This document shows positions 7,395 to 17,640 of a stretch of DNA of 64,000 bases, piece after piece. The stretch is from Erysipelotrichaceae bacterium NK3D112 (lineage in GTDB: Bacteria > Bacillota_I > Bacilli_A > Erysipelotrichales > Erysipelotrichaceae). The position numbers and the translations under genes were made by a program. The DNA lies in NCBI GenBank assembly GCA_000701725.1, contig JNJQ01000011.1:1-64000 (forward strand), given 5' to 3'. The notes below the pieces were generated by a model. That model searched no databases. It had not been told where the DNA came from and saw only the letters and a list, made by a program, of their open reading frames with translations. Each line of letters opens with the position of its first letter. Position 1 is the stretch's first letter.

Positions 7395-8762
7395 TTGGAC
7401 AGTAAAAACAGAGGATCCTTCTCATCCAAGCTCGGCTTTGTCCTTTCGGCAGCCGGGGCTTCGGTGGGACTTGGAAATATATGGAGATTCCCCTACCTTG
7501 CGGCAAGATACGGCGGCGGGGCATTCCTGCTTGTTTATATCATTCTCGCTTTGACCTTCGGCTATACGATGATCATCGCCGAGACCAGCATCGGGCGTTC
7601 CTGCCGCAAAAGTCCGGTCGGCGCGTTTGACTACTATGGCAAAAACAGCTTCATGAAAGCCGGCGGATGGCTCAATGCCATCATTCCGGTGCTGATTGTC
7701 CCCTACTATTCCGTGGTTGGCGGCTGGGTATGCAAGTATCTGTATGAATTCATCTGCGGCGATATGAATCAGCTGGTCGCGGACAATTATTTCTCAGATT
7801 TCATCAGCGGCGGATGGCAGGCGGAATTATGGTTTGTCATCTTCATCGCATTTGTGCTTGGAGTCATCTGGCTCGGTGTGAACAACGGCATTGAGCGTGT
7901 ATCGGGCATCATGATGCCGGTGCTGGTTGTGCTGGCTCTGATCATCAGCATCTACACCATCACAAGACCCGGCGCCATGGACGGCGTGAAATATCTTCTG
8001 GTTCCGGATTTCAGCCGTTTCTCCTGGAAGACGGTGGTCGCGGCCATGGGACAGATGTTCTATTCCCTTTCCATCGCAATGGGAATTCTGATCACCTTCG
8101 GCAGCTATATGAAGAAAGACACCAGCATTGATCATTCGACCATCCAGGTTGAGATCTTCGATACAGCCATCGCCCTGCTTGGCGGACTGATGATCATTCC
8201 TGCGGTATTCGCCTTCTTCAAAGGCAATCCCGATACCCTGAACCAGGGACCTGCACTGATGTTCATCACCATGCCCCGCATCTTCGCGGATATGGCGGGA
8301 GGCAGACTGATCGGCATTCTCTTCTTCCTGCTCGTTCTGTTTGCGGCCGTTACCAGCGCCATTGCCTTGTGTGAAAGCGCCGTATCCACCTTCAGCGATG
8401 AATTCGGCTGGTCACGCAGAAAAGGAACGGCTGTCATGGCAGTCATCATGATGGTGCTCGGCACTTTGAGCTGCCTTGGCTATGGACCGCTGTCCTCTGT
8501 TTCCGTCATGGGAATGGCATTCCTGGATTTCTTTGATTTCCTGACCAACTCCCTGATGATGCCGGTTGCGGCAGTGTTCATCTGTCTGCTCGTCTCACGC
8601 CATATGGGCATTCAGGCGGTGGAAAACGAAGTCATGGCAGACGGTCATCCCTTCGGCAGAAGAAAGCTGTTCAGCTTCATGATTCAGTACATCTGCCCTG
8701 TCTTTGCGATTGTGATTTTCCTTTCCTCCATCGCTTCCGCGCTTGGCTGGATCAATATCTGA
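7395..8762 (+). CDS. Sodium-dependent transporter of the NSS (SNF) family
   Basis: Membrane symporter that takes up amino acids or related amines with Na+. The family hallmark GLGNIWRFPYLA lies about 30 residues from the start in TM1, where the unwound helix binds sodium and substrate. The protein has about 455 residues and 11-12 predicted membrane helices, the compact length of bacterial LeuT relatives. I chose TTG at 7395 (MDSKNRGSFSSKLGF) because AGAGGTGAG lies just upstream. A GTG at 7386 would sit inside that ribosome site. It stands alone, with a methyltransferase gene 70 bases downstream under its own -10 box. The substrate is unknown. Confidence 0.88.
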   Translation: MDSKNRGSFSSKLGFVLSAAGASVGLGNIWRFPYLAARYGGGAFLLVYIILALTFGYTMIIAETSIGRSCRKSPVGAFDYYGKNSFMKAGGWLNAIIPVLIVPYYSVVGGWVCKYLYEFICGDMNQLVADNYFSDFISGGWQAELWFVIFIAFVLGVIWLGVNNGIERVSGIMMPVLVVLALIISIYTITRPGAMDGVKYLLVPDFSRFSWKTVVAAMGQMFYSLSIAMGILITFGSYMKKDTSIDHSTIQVEIFDTAIALLGGLMIIPAVFAFFKGNPDTLNQGPALMFITMPRIFADMAGGRLIGILFFLLVLFAAVTSAIALCESAVSTFSDEFGWSRRKGTAVMAVIMMVLGTLSCLGYGPLSSVSVMGMAFLDFFDFLTNSLMMPVAAVFICLLVSRHMGIQAVENEVMADGHPFGRRKLFSFMIQYICPVFAIVIFLSSIASALGWINI

Positions 8763-8833
8763 TTTTACAGATGAACGGTTCCATACAAATCACATGAGCA
8801 GTATTCATGTTATGATGAACAAAAGAGGATCAT

Positions 8834-9424
8834 ATGCACAACACAACAATCGATTATTTCAATGAGAAGGCGCAGAAATGCTTCGATGACGCCTTCACCA
8901 TCACCGAGCGCACCAACCAGGATCATTTCCTTTCCTTCCTTAACAGCGGCGCATCCATTCTGGATTTTGGCTGCGGTTCGGGAAGAGACAGCAGATACTT
9001 CATGGACAAAGGCTTTGATGTCACATCCGCCGACGGTTCCGAAGGCATGTGCAGACTGGCTTCACAGTATCTCGGCAAAGAAGTGAAGCTCATGGAATTC
9101 AATGAACTGGATGATGTGAATCAGTATGATGCCATCTATGCATCGGCATCGATCATGCATCTGGAATATGAAAAGCTGACTGAACTGTTTCCGAAGATGA
9201 TCCGCGCCTTAAAGGATGGCGGAATCATCTTTGTCTCATTCAAATACGGCAGTGAAGACGGGTATCTTGGAAAACGTTACTACACTTACATGAATGAGGA
9301 ACGCTTTGCGCAGATGATGAAACAGTTTGATGAACTGAAAGTCATTGAACAGGGAATCTTCGGCAACGAACATCCCGGCCAGCCTGATTTCAGATGGCTT
9401 TGGGCAATACTGAAAAAAGCATAA
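8834..9424 (+). CDS. Class I SAM-dependent methyltransferase
   Basis: Small cytoplasmic methyltransferase of 196 residues. Motif I, ILDFGCGSGRDSRYF, binds S-adenosylmethionine near residue 40. Motif II-like VTSADGSEGMCRLA and the DAIYASASIMHL acidic loop follow in the expected order. The family includes many small-molecule and tellurite-type methyltransferases, and the substrate cannot be read from the sequence. The start has AGAGGATC ahead of it and a TATGAT -10 box about 24 bases upstream, so it is probably a single-gene unit. A strong hairpin terminator follows the stop. Confidence 0.85.
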   Translation: MHNTTIDYFNEKAQKCFDDAFTITERTNQDHFLSFLNSGASILDFGCGSGRDSRYFMDKGFDVTSADGSEGMCRLASQYLGKEVKLMEFNELDDVNQYDAIYASASIMHLEYEKLTELFPKMIRALKDGGIIFVSFKYGSEDGYLGKRYYTYMNEERFAQMMKQFDELKVIEQGIFGNEHPGQPDFRWLWAILKKA

Positions 9425-9428
9425 CAAA

Positions 9429-9475
9429 AAAACGTATGTCCCTTCCGCGATGAATGCGGTCAGGAGATACGTTTT
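9429..9475. terminator. Bidirectional terminator between the methyltransferase and CMD genes
   Basis: AAAACGTAT (9429-9437) pairs with ATACGTTTT (9467-9475), with an inner CCGC/GCGG stem. T-runs lie on both sides. Confidence 0.75.
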
Positions 9476-9484
9476 CTTTCGGTC

Positions 9485-10219
9485 TTATTTGCGGAACTGC
9501 GCCAGGCAGGCAAAGGCGTTGAGCGAGCGCGGATAGCCGATATAGGGAACCATCTGCTCGGTGACCTTTGTCAGGAAATCAACATCATTGCCGACATTGA
9601 TATTTCCCTGAATATGTGACTTGAGCTGCGGTTCGCATCCGCCCTGGGCAAGCAGGAAACAGTATGTGATCATTTCACGGTCTCTGAGATCCAGTCCCTT
9701 ACGGGTGTAATAATCACCGAAGCAGTTGGAAGCCAGCCAGTAATTGACCGTTCCGCCCTTCCAGAAATCCTTCATGTTTTCCCCGAAAATATCAATCTGG
9801 GCCTGGGTGCCGGTGGGCTGTCTTGTCTCATCGGTATTGGTCAGACGGCTTTCCTTTGACTCCTCAATGCCCATGGCACGGAACACTTCATTGGTCTTCA
9901 TCAGGAAGGGATGGACTCTTGCCATACCCAGATATGCGGTTCCCTGATAGACGACCTCTTTGACTTCCTCAGGTGTCAGGCCGAAGGAATTGATGGCGCC
10001 GGGAATCAAAACGCCGAATTCATCAACAGCCAGCGCGCCCATGCATGTGGCAAGGGTTGCGAGCATGCGGTGTCTCTCATCGAGATCATTGGCATTGATC
10101 ACTTCATCATATGCCCAGTTTTCATAGCGTCTTGCATAATCGTAATCCGGATCATTCTCATTCATCGGAAATCCCGGGAAAAGTCTGTCATGAATCTTCT
10201 TCGCGTTGTCGTTGTACAT
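9485..10219 (-). CDS. Carboxymuconolactone decarboxylase (CMD) family protein with two CMD domains
   Basis: The 244-residue protein carries two CMD/AhpD-like helical domains. The first spans about residues 40-120 (LDERHRMLATLATCMGALAVDEF...) and the second about 155-240 (LDLRDREMITYCFLLAQGGCEPQLKSHIQGN). The second keeps a Cys and a His with the CMD-like spacing (GGCEPQLKSHI), while the first has no C-x-x-C. Family members act as decarboxylases or peroxidase-like redox proteins, and the reaction here is unknown. A cupin gene lies 19 bases upstream on the same strand. CMD/cupin neighbours are common in Bacillota and usually of undefined function. Confidence 0.82.
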   Translation of the reverse strand: MYNDNAKKIHDRLFPGFPMNENDPDYDYARRYENWAYDEVINANDLDERHRMLATLATCMGALAVDEFGVLIPGAINSFGLTPEEVKEVVYQGTAYLGMARVHPFLMKTNEVFRAMGIEESKESRLTNTDETRQPTGTQAQIDIFGENMKDFWKGGTVNYWLASNCFGDYYTRKGLDLRDREMITYCFLLAQGGCEPQLKSHIQGNINVGNDVDFLTKVTEQMVPYIGYPRSLNAFACLAQFRK

Positions 10220-10238
10220 ATTGTTTTCCTCTCACTGC

Positions 10239-10646
10239 TTATAATGAATTGTATGTTTCATCATCCACAGGTTCCAGCCACTCATGGCTGCCGGAAACTG
10301 TTCTGGACATGATGGAAAGATGCTCAAACCAGGAATCCTTTGCGGCGCCATGCCAGTGCTTGACATCCAGCGGGATTTCAATGACTGTTCCCGGGACCAT
10401 CTTCACTGCCTCTTTGCCCCATTCCTGATACCATCCCTCGCCGCCAACGCAGACCAGGATCTGCTGGCAGCCATGATGAACGTGCCAGTTGTTGCGGCAG
10501 CCGGGTTCAAAGGTGACATTGGCAATATCCACCTGCGCATCGGGACCGGTCAGCGATGCCAGCCAGCTTCTGCCTGAAAAGTACTGAATAACGGGATTGA
10601 CTCCGCCGGTTTCAAACGGTGAAACTTTTCTGATCTCTTCTTCCAT
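10239..10646 (-). CDS. Cupin-domain protein
   Basis: Single conserved beta-barrel cupin of 135 residues. Motif 1 is visible as GCRNNWHVHHGCQQILVCVGGEGWYQEWG with metal-ligand His residues, and motif 2 as PGTVIEIPLDVKHWHGAAKDSWFEHL. The ribosome site AGAGGAGA precedes the ATG. It is first in a two-gene unit with the CMD protein and is preceded by a terminator belonging to the gene upstream. Homologues are annotated as quercetin-dioxygenase-like or carboxymuconolactone-associated cupins, but the substrate is not inferable. Confidence 0.85.
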   Translation of the reverse strand: MEEEIRKVSPFETGGVNPVIQYFSGRSWLASLTGPDAQVDIANVTFEPGCRNNWHVHHGCQQILVCVGGEGWYQEWGKEAVKMVPGTVIEIPLDVKHWHGAAKDSWFEHLSIMSRTVSGSHEWLEPVDDETYNSL

Positions 10647-10697
10647 ATAGTCTCCTCTTTCATCTGTTTATATTTTAACCGTCTTTTCCATACACGT

Positions 10698-10755
10698 AAA
10701 ATGCCTGCTGTACATAACAAATCATTCATGAAATGCATATTCAGCAGGCATTTTT
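10698..10755 (-). terminator. Terminator of the D-2-hydroxyacid dehydrogenase gene
   Basis: On the minus strand AAAAATGCCTGCTG pairs with CAGCAGGCATTTT across a 31-base loop and ends in T residues. It separates the dehydrogenase from the cupin/CMD unit. Confidence 0.7.
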
Positions 10756-10779
10756 CATTTCATATTTTTCAAAGAAGCA

Positions 10780-11733
10780 TTAACGGCACACATTGATAGG
10801 ATTGCCGTCAAGATATGCATATACATTATCGAAGACAATCTTCGCCCTTCTGACCATCGCCTCTTCCGAGATGAAAGCCTGATGGGGTGTCAGGATTGTG
10901 TTTTTCGCATGCAGAAGCGGATAATCCGCCGGAATCGGAGGTTCCATATCATATACATCGATGCATGCAAAGCGTAGCTCATCATTGTTCAAAGCTTCCG
11001 CCAGGGCGGCATTGTCAACGATCGGACCTCTTGCGCAGTTGATGAACAGCGCATCATGTTTCATGAGTGCGATCTTTTCCTTTGAGATCAGTCCTTTTGT
11101 TTCGGCATTGTTGGGCAGGTTCAAAGAGATGATGTCGCTTTCGGAAAGCACCTCATCCAGTGATTTATACTCAATGCCAAGCGCTCTGGCTTCCTCTTTT
11201 TCGCTTCTGTTATAAGCGATCACTTTCGCGCCAAAGGCAAGGAAGAGCTTCGCGGCTCTGAAGCCGATCGCACCAAGGCCGATGATACCAACGGTTTTTC
11301 CCGCGATTTCACGGCCGCCGATGCCGGCGCTGGTGCCGCCGTTTCTGGTCAGGCTGTCCGCTTTGACCATGTTTCGTAAACCGCCCACAGCCATTGCGAG
11401 AATCAGTTCCGCAACAGTCTGTGTGGAATAGCCGGCAGCGTTGCAGATGGTGATGCCCTTTTCACGGCATGCCTGCACATCGACATGGTCGATGCCGGTG
11501 AATGCGACATCAAGCATTTTCAGATTGGCAGCGGCGGAAATGGCAGCGGATCTGAACGGATGATTGGCGATCATCACAATGTCGCTGTCTTTGACTCTTT
11601 CAATCTGTTCCTCTTCGCTCTTTGCCAGAGTGTCGTAGCTGACGAATTCGTGTCCCTGCTTTACAAGATCCGCAGATAGTTCCTCAATCACTTCCGCTTT
11701 GACGCCAAGCGGTTCAATCAAGCTGATTTTCAT
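10780..11733 (-). CDS. NAD-dependent D-2-hydroxyacid dehydrogenase
   Basis: The 317-residue protein reduces a 2-oxoacid or oxidises a D-2-hydroxyacid with NAD(H). The Rossmann motif GLGAIGFRAAKLF is near residue 150. The catalytic Arg lies in NCARGPIVD (near 232), the Glu in DMEPPIP (near 262) and the His in LTPHQAF (near 285), so the catalytic triad is complete. It most resembles the phosphoglycerate or D-lactate dehydrogenase-like group, and the exact substrate is open. It is monocistronic, ending at a strong terminator and diverging from a GH1 gene. Confidence 0.88.
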   Translation of the reverse strand: MKISLIEPLGVKAEVIEELSADLVKQGHEFVSYDTLAKSEEEQIERVKDSDIVMIANHPFRSAAISAAANLKMLDVAFTGIDHVDVQACREKGITICNAAGYSTQTVAELILAMAVGGLRNMVKADSLTRNGGTSAGIGGREIAGKTVGIIGLGAIGFRAAKLFLAFGAKVIAYNRSEKEEARALGIEYKSLDEVLSESDIISLNLPNNAETKGLISKEKIALMKHDALFINCARGPIVDNAALAEALNNDELRFACIDVYDMEPPIPADYPLLHAKNTILTPHQAFISEEAMVRRAKIVFDNVYAYLDGNPINVCR

Positions 11734-11761
11734 GTAGTTGTAACCTTCTTTCTTTTTCCCA

Positions 11762-11779
11762 TGTCATTTTACTATGACA
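11762..11779. promoter_or_regulatory. Inverted repeat in the dehydrogenase/GH1 divergent region
   Basis: TGTCAT (11762-11767) and ATGACA (11774-11779) are perfect arms six bases apart, about 30 bases upstream of the dehydrogenase start. A TATAAT for the GH1 gene lies further along, about 30 bases before its start. The repeat could be an operator, but the arms are short. Confidence 0.3.
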
Positions 11780-11878
11780 GGAAGAATGTATGTCTTTGAA
11801 TGCAGTCAAAAAGTCTTCATGGATGCACGATTTCCGAATAGCCTTTATAATGAAGACATCAGAAAAAGGAGAAAATAA

Positions 11879-13859
<1,981 letters not shown>

Positions 13860-13867
13860 TCTTGAAC

Positions 13868-13900
13868 AAGCCATATGAATACCAATGTCATATGGCTTTT
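13868..13900 (+). terminator. Terminator of the GH1-ppa unit
   Basis: AAGCCATATGA (13868-13878) pairs with TCATATGGCTT (13888-13898), followed by T residues. Confidence 0.8.
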
Positions 13901-13916
13901 CAAATGTGCGGGAAAC

Positions 13917-13939
13917 AGAAAAACCGGCAGATGCCGGTT
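13917..13939 (-). terminator. Terminator of the FMN reductase operon
   Basis: AACCGGCA (13922-13929) and TGCCGGTT (13932-13939) form a tight stem touching the stop codon. A T-run follows on the minus strand. Confidence 0.7.
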
Positions 13940-14457
13940 CAGAGTGATTTTCCGAATTCGTAAAGCTCTTTGTATTTCTGCTCTGATTTGTTGTCATCGC
14001 CGGCCGAAGTGAAGATACCCGCGTTTCTGACTTTCCAGTATTCGACGATGGACTGGTAATACTGTGTGATCGCCGGACCGTAAACAAATCTGTCTCCGGA
14101 ACTCATGATCAGTGCGGTCTGTTTCACATTCTGCGGAATGTCAATCGAATAAGTGCGGTGGATTGCGGCCTGCAGCTGAGCGCTCAGTGTGAAATAGTAA
14201 ATCGGCGAAGCAAACACAACCATGTCACTGCTCAGGATTTCAGGATATACCTTCTGCATGTCATCCTTCTGCACGCAGACACCTTTTTCTTTGTCACGGC
14301 AATAATCGCATCCCAGACACCCGCGGATGTTCATATGCGCCGTATTGAACTGTACAACTTCGTGTCCGGCATCTTTCGCGCCCTGCGCAAAGGCGTTCAC
14401 CAGAAACGCGGTGGAGCCGTTTAAATGGGGGCTGCCCATCAGAATTGTGATTTTCAT
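13939..14457 (-). CDS. Flavodoxin-like NAD(P)H-dependent FMN reductase family protein
   Basis: The 172-residue flavoprotein-fold protein has the phosphate-binding loop MGSPHLNGSTAFLVNAF at the start, a cysteine-rich stretch GCLGCDYCRDKEKGVC (near 47-63) and FASPIYYFTLSAQLQAAIHR (near 85). This is the arrangement of iron-sulfur-flavoprotein-like or FMN-reductase proteins of anaerobes. It lies three bases behind the cyclophilin-like lipoprotein and is third in an operon with an Fe-S aldo/keto reductase. A role in redox balancing is likely, and the electron partner is unknown. Confidence 0.85.
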   Translation of the reverse strand: MKITILMGSPHLNGSTAFLVNAFAQGAKDAGHEVVQFNTAHMNIRGCLGCDYCRDKEKGVCVQKDDMQKVYPEILSSDMVVFASPIYYFTLSAQLQAAIHRTYSIDIPQNVKQTALIMSSGDRFVYGPAITQYYQSIVEYWKVRNAGIFTSAGDDNKSEQKYKELYEFGKSL

Positions 14458-14460
14458 GAT

Positions 14461-15000
14461 TTACTCCATGGAAATTTCAACAGTGACATCGCCGTTGTCG
14501 AGCAGTTCTCTCAGCTCATCCTGCGATGCCTGCATGGATCCGAGCTTTGTATATGCCCAGGAATTGTTTCCGTAGAACAATACGATCTGATTGCCTGAAT
14601 ACAGCATAATATCGCCAGGCACCGCGGTTGTCTGCACATCATTTCTCGGCAGGCTTTTGCCGATGGAGCCGACCTGTTCCCAGCCGCCGTACATGCTCAT
14701 GGAAATGGTAAGCGCCTTATCTGATACAAGCTGTTCAAGCGCTGTGACGGATTCGTTATCTTTCCAGTTCACATCGATTTTCTGATCATTGATTTTCAAT
14801 ATCATTGTCATTTCCTCTTTCTCACTCACTTCTGAAATCTCATTTTCTTCCATACCTGTTTCCGTTTCATTCACGGTGTCATTCTCTGTGTCGGTTTCAG
14901 TCACTGTTTCATCCTGTATTTCTGTTTCCGGCTGCGAAGGTGCTGACTGACAGCCGCCTAACAGAAACAGCAGTGAAACTGCCATTATCACTTTTTTCAT
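14461..15000 (-). CDS. Lipoprotein with cyclophilin-like domain
   Basis: Exported, membrane-anchored protein. The ATG at 15000 gives a clean lipoprotein signal, MKKVIMAVSLLFLLGGC, with the lipidated Cys at residue 17. A longer frame lacks this. A linker rich in Glu and Thr (about 18-65) follows. The C-terminal 110 residues (MILKINDQKIDVNWKDN..., YSGNQIVLFYGNNSWAYTKLG) match the cyclophilin-like fold domain found in many Bacillota next to flavodoxins. It is the middle gene of a three-gene operon, four bases behind the aldo/keto reductase. No prolyl isomerase activity is established for this family. Confidence 0.83.
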   Translation of the reverse strand: MKKVIMAVSLLFLLGGCQSAPSQPETEIQDETVTETDTENDTVNETETGMEENEISEVSEKEEMTMILKINDQKIDVNWKDNESVTALEQLVSDKALTISMSMYGGWEQVGSIGKSLPRNDVQTTAVPGDIMLYSGNQIVLFYGNNSWAYTKLGSMQASQDELRELLDNGDVTVEISME

Positions 15001-15004
15001 GGTC

Positions 15005-16102
15005 TCACTTCTTTGCGAACCATTCTGCAATTTCACTCATGCGCGCACTTTGATGAACATGGAACGGGCATCTGGAATCACAATGTCCGCATTTGATGCA
15101 GTCATCCGCATTCTTCTCAAGTGTGCGGTAATGCGTCACGGCCAGCTCATCTCCTGCCTTTGCCAGATCGTAATACTTGTTGACCAGGCCGATATCAATT
15201 CCCATCGGGCACGGTCTGCAATGATTGCAATAGACACATTTGCCCGCTGATTCCTTCGGTGTATATTCAGCGATCATGGAATAATCCAGATCCTCTTCCT
15301 TCTGCTTTTCATAAGCAAGAAGTGTATCAACCTCCTGCACACTCTGTGCCCCGGGCAGCACGCACAGCACACCCGGTTTATCCAGCGCATAGCGGATGCA
15401 CTGATACGGTGTCAGGGCAATTCCGAAAGGCGACTGGTCAGCGTCAAGCAGCTGGCCTGCGCAGAACGGTTTCATGACGGAAATACCGATGCCGTCCTTT
15501 TCGCATCTTTCATAGACGGCTCTTCTTTCCGCGTCCGCGCCAAACGCGAATTCACCCTGGCCATAGTCATATGCCGGATTGACGGAGAACATTAACATAT
15601 CCACTTTCACTTCATCGAGAATATGCATGATCACCGAAGGCGTGTGGGAGGACAGTCCGATATGACGTACAATTCCCTTTTTCTTCAGTTCAAGGATGTA
15701 ATCAAGAATTCCGTTCTTCTTATAGGTTTCCCAGTCACTGTCCTCATCCTGGCAATGAATAAAGCCGTAATCGATGTAATCCGTATGAAGCTGTTCCAAT
15801 TGCCACGCAACGGATTTTCTGATCGTGTCAAGGTCCAGCGACCAGCCGTATTCGCCGGCCGAATAATCCGCGCCGAAATGAATCTGATAAATCACCCTGT
15901 CACGCACATCCGCAAACGCTTCGCCATAAAGCGGAAAGGCGCTTGCGTCCCCGGCTGCCAGATCGAAATAATTGATGCCGTTTGAAAATGCATGACGCAG
16001 CGTTCTGACTGCTTCATCATGATCCGCTTTATAGATATAGGCGGAACCGAGACCGATTTCACTGATCTGATCCCCTGTCCTTCTGTTTGTTCTGTATCTC
16101 AT
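15005..16102 (-). CDS. Aldo/keto reductase with C-terminal ferredoxin-like 4Fe-4S domain
   Basis: The 365-residue cytoplasmic oxidoreductase carries an AKR barrel (about 1-270; IGLGSAYIYKADHDEAVRTLRHAF, NYFDLAAGD, DYIDYGFIHCQD, VRHIGLSSHTP). The C-terminal part binds iron-sulfur clusters, with CVYCNHCRPCPMGIDIG near 285 and CIKCGHCDSRCPFHV near 340. It is typical of strict anaerobes. The operon with a cyclophilin-like lipoprotein and an FMN reductase-like protein is a recurrent Bacillota arrangement. The substrate is unknown. Confidence 0.9.
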   Translation of the reverse strand: MRYRTNRRTGDQISEIGLGSAYIYKADHDEAVRTLRHAFSNGINYFDLAAGDASAFPLYGEAFADVRDRVIYQIHFGADYSAGEYGWSLDLDTIRKSVAWQLEQLHTDYIDYGFIHCQDEDSDWETYKKNGILDYILELKKKGIVRHIGLSSHTPSVIMHILDEVKVDMLMFSVNPAYDYGQGEFAFGADAERRAVYERCEKDGIGISVMKPFCAGQLLDADQSPFGIALTPYQCIRYALDKPGVLCVLPGAQSVQEVDTLLAYEKQKEEDLDYSMIAEYTPKESAGKCVYCNHCRPCPMGIDIGLVNKYYDLAKAGDELAVTHYRTLEKNADDCIKCGHCDSRCPFHVHQSARMSEIAEWFAKK

Positions 16103-16125
16103 GGAAACCCTCCATTTTCATATCC

Positions 16126-16154
16126 ATTATAGAAAGCTGTTTCATGATGCTCAA
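16126..16154 (-). promoter_or_regulatory. Promoter of the aldo/keto reductase operon
   Basis: On the minus strand TTGAGC (16149-16154) and TATAAT (16126-16131) are separated by 17 bases, about 24 bases upstream of the start codon. Confidence 0.7.
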
Positions 16155-16243
16155 ATATCTGTTTCGTATAGATACTCATGCGCTTTGTGCATGGATTGGA
16201 AAGAGTGCTATGATGAGAACAAAAGAAAAAGAAGGTACATATC

Positions 16244-16786
16244 ATGAATCAGATGAATGCGGAAAAAGCGCTTGCCCGTTTGAAAGAAGGCAGCCGAAGA
16301 TACATATCCTCTTCATTCAATCCGGGAAATATTTCCAGAGAAATCCGGATTGAGACAGCTGAACACGGCCAGCATCCCTATGCGGTGATTGTCGCATGTT
16401 CGGATTCCAGGGAAATCCCTGAAGACATCTTCACTTGCGGAATCGGTGAAATTTTCACCATCCGGGTGGCCGGAAATGTCATCGGCGAAAATCAGCTCGG
16501 AAGCATTGAATATGCCGTGGAACATCTCGGCATTGAACTGGTTGTGGTGCTCGGACATACCGGCTGCGGCGCAGTCGGCGCTTCCCTTAAAGGTGAGACT
16601 GGCGGACACGTCGGTTCGATCACGCGTGATATCATTCAGGCAATCGGCAATGAGAAAAAAGCGCTTGAAGCAAGTATCCTCAACACCGTCTATCAGGCGC
16701 ATAAAGTCAAAGAGGCATTCCCTGATGTCACAACAGTCCCCGCGCTGTATGACATTCATTCCGGTGAAATCATCTGGCTGGAGTGA
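16244..16786 (+). CDS. Beta-class carbonic anhydrase
   Basis: Zinc enzyme that interconverts CO2 and bicarbonate. The 180-residue product shows VACSDSREIPE (first Cys and Asp-Arg dyad, near 48) and VVLGHTGCGAVGAS (His and second Cys, near 103). These supply the Cys-His-Cys zinc site, so the enzyme should be active. The last strand, VTTVPALYDIHSGEIIWLE, is family-typical. A TATGAT -10 box lies about 32 bases upstream with TTGTGC as a possible -35. The TatD gene starts within four bases of its stop, so the two are co-translated. Confidence 0.92.
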   Translation: MNQMNAEKALARLKEGSRRYISSSFNPGNISREIRIETAEHGQHPYAVIVACSDSREIPEDIFTCGIGEIFTIRVAGNVIGENQLGSIEYAVEHLGIELVVVLGHTGCGAVGASLKGETGGHVGSITRDIIQAIGNEKKALEASILNTVYQAHKVKEAFPDVTTVPALYDIHSGEIIWLE

Positions 16787-16788
16787 TC

Positions 16789-17553
16789 ATGGTTTACGTC
16801 GATGCGCATTGCCACCTTGGCTCACATCAGTTTGACAGCGACCGGGATGAAGTGATCACCCGAATGTTGACTGCCCGGGTTCACAAGGCAATCATGATCT
16901 GCTGCAATGAACATGATCTCAAGGAAGGCATCCGGCTGAGAAATGAACATCCCGGTTTCAGACTTGCTTATGGAATTCATCCCCAGTCACTGGAAACAGA
17001 CAGCACACCCGACCTGTTTGAAAAATTCAGAAACAGAGTCATTGAATGCCAGCCTGATATGATCGGTGAAATCGGTCTGGATTATTTTTCACATTGCCAT
17101 ACAAAAGACATCCAGAAAGAATTCTTTGTCAGACAGCTGAAGCTTGCACAGCAGATGAATCTGCCGGTGGATATTCATAACCGCAAAGCAAGCGCGGACA
17201 CTCTGGAAATTCTGAAACAATATCCGGTCAGAGGCATCATTCACAGCTACTCCGGTTCCGTCGAAATGGCCATGCTTTACATCCGGCTTGGATATTACAT
17301 TTCATTCGGCGCCAGTGTTCTGTTTGCCAATGCCAGAAAACCGGCGGAAGTAATCCGCGCTGTTCCATTGGAGCGCATATTGATTGAAACAGACGCTCCT
17401 TACCAAAGCCCGATCAGAGATCATCGCCATGAGCCGGCCGATGTTGTGCGCATATACAGCGCAATCGCACAAATTAAGGAAATCCCCTCAGCTGAACTCA
17501 TGCAGACTGTGTCAGACAACTTTGACAATGTGTTCCATCCGGGCAGTTTCTGA
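16789..17553 (+). CDS. TatD-family metal-dependent hydrolase
   Basis: Amidohydrolase-type TIM barrel of about 254 residues. The metal ligands are all visible: DAHCHLG at the start, GEIGLDY (near 98), VDIHNRK (near 128), IIHSYSG (near 150) and ETDAPYQSP (near 200). Family members act as 3'-5' exonucleases or repair DNases, but some TatD proteins have other hydrolase roles. I chose the ATG at 16789 (MVYVDAHCHLG), since GGAG lies just upstream. A GTG two codons earlier is possible. It forms an operon with carbonic anhydrase and ends at a strong bidirectional terminator. Confidence 0.88.
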   Translation: MVYVDAHCHLGSHQFDSDRDEVITRMLTARVHKAIMICCNEHDLKEGIRLRNEHPGFRLAYGIHPQSLETDSTPDLFEKFRNRVIECQPDMIGEIGLDYFSHCHTKDIQKEFFVRQLKLAQQMNLPVDIHNRKASADTLEILKQYPVRGIIHSYSGSVEMAMLYIRLGYYISFGASVLFANARKPAEVIRAVPLERILIETDAPYQSPIRDHRHEPADVVRIYSAIAQIKEIPSAELMQTVSDNFDNVFHPGSF

Positions 17554-17595
17554 ACACAGTTTGACATTATAATGCTCCGTTTCTGATGAGTAAAA

Positions 17596-17640
17596 ATGGA
17601 TACAGCTTCTTCGTTTCAAAGCTGTATCCATGTTTTTTTA
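17596..17640. terminator. Bidirectional terminator between tatD and the GH78 gene
   Basis: ATGGATACAGCTT (17596-17608) pairs with AAGCTGTATCCAT (17619-17631). Seven T follow on the plus strand and five on the minus strand. Confidence 0.85.
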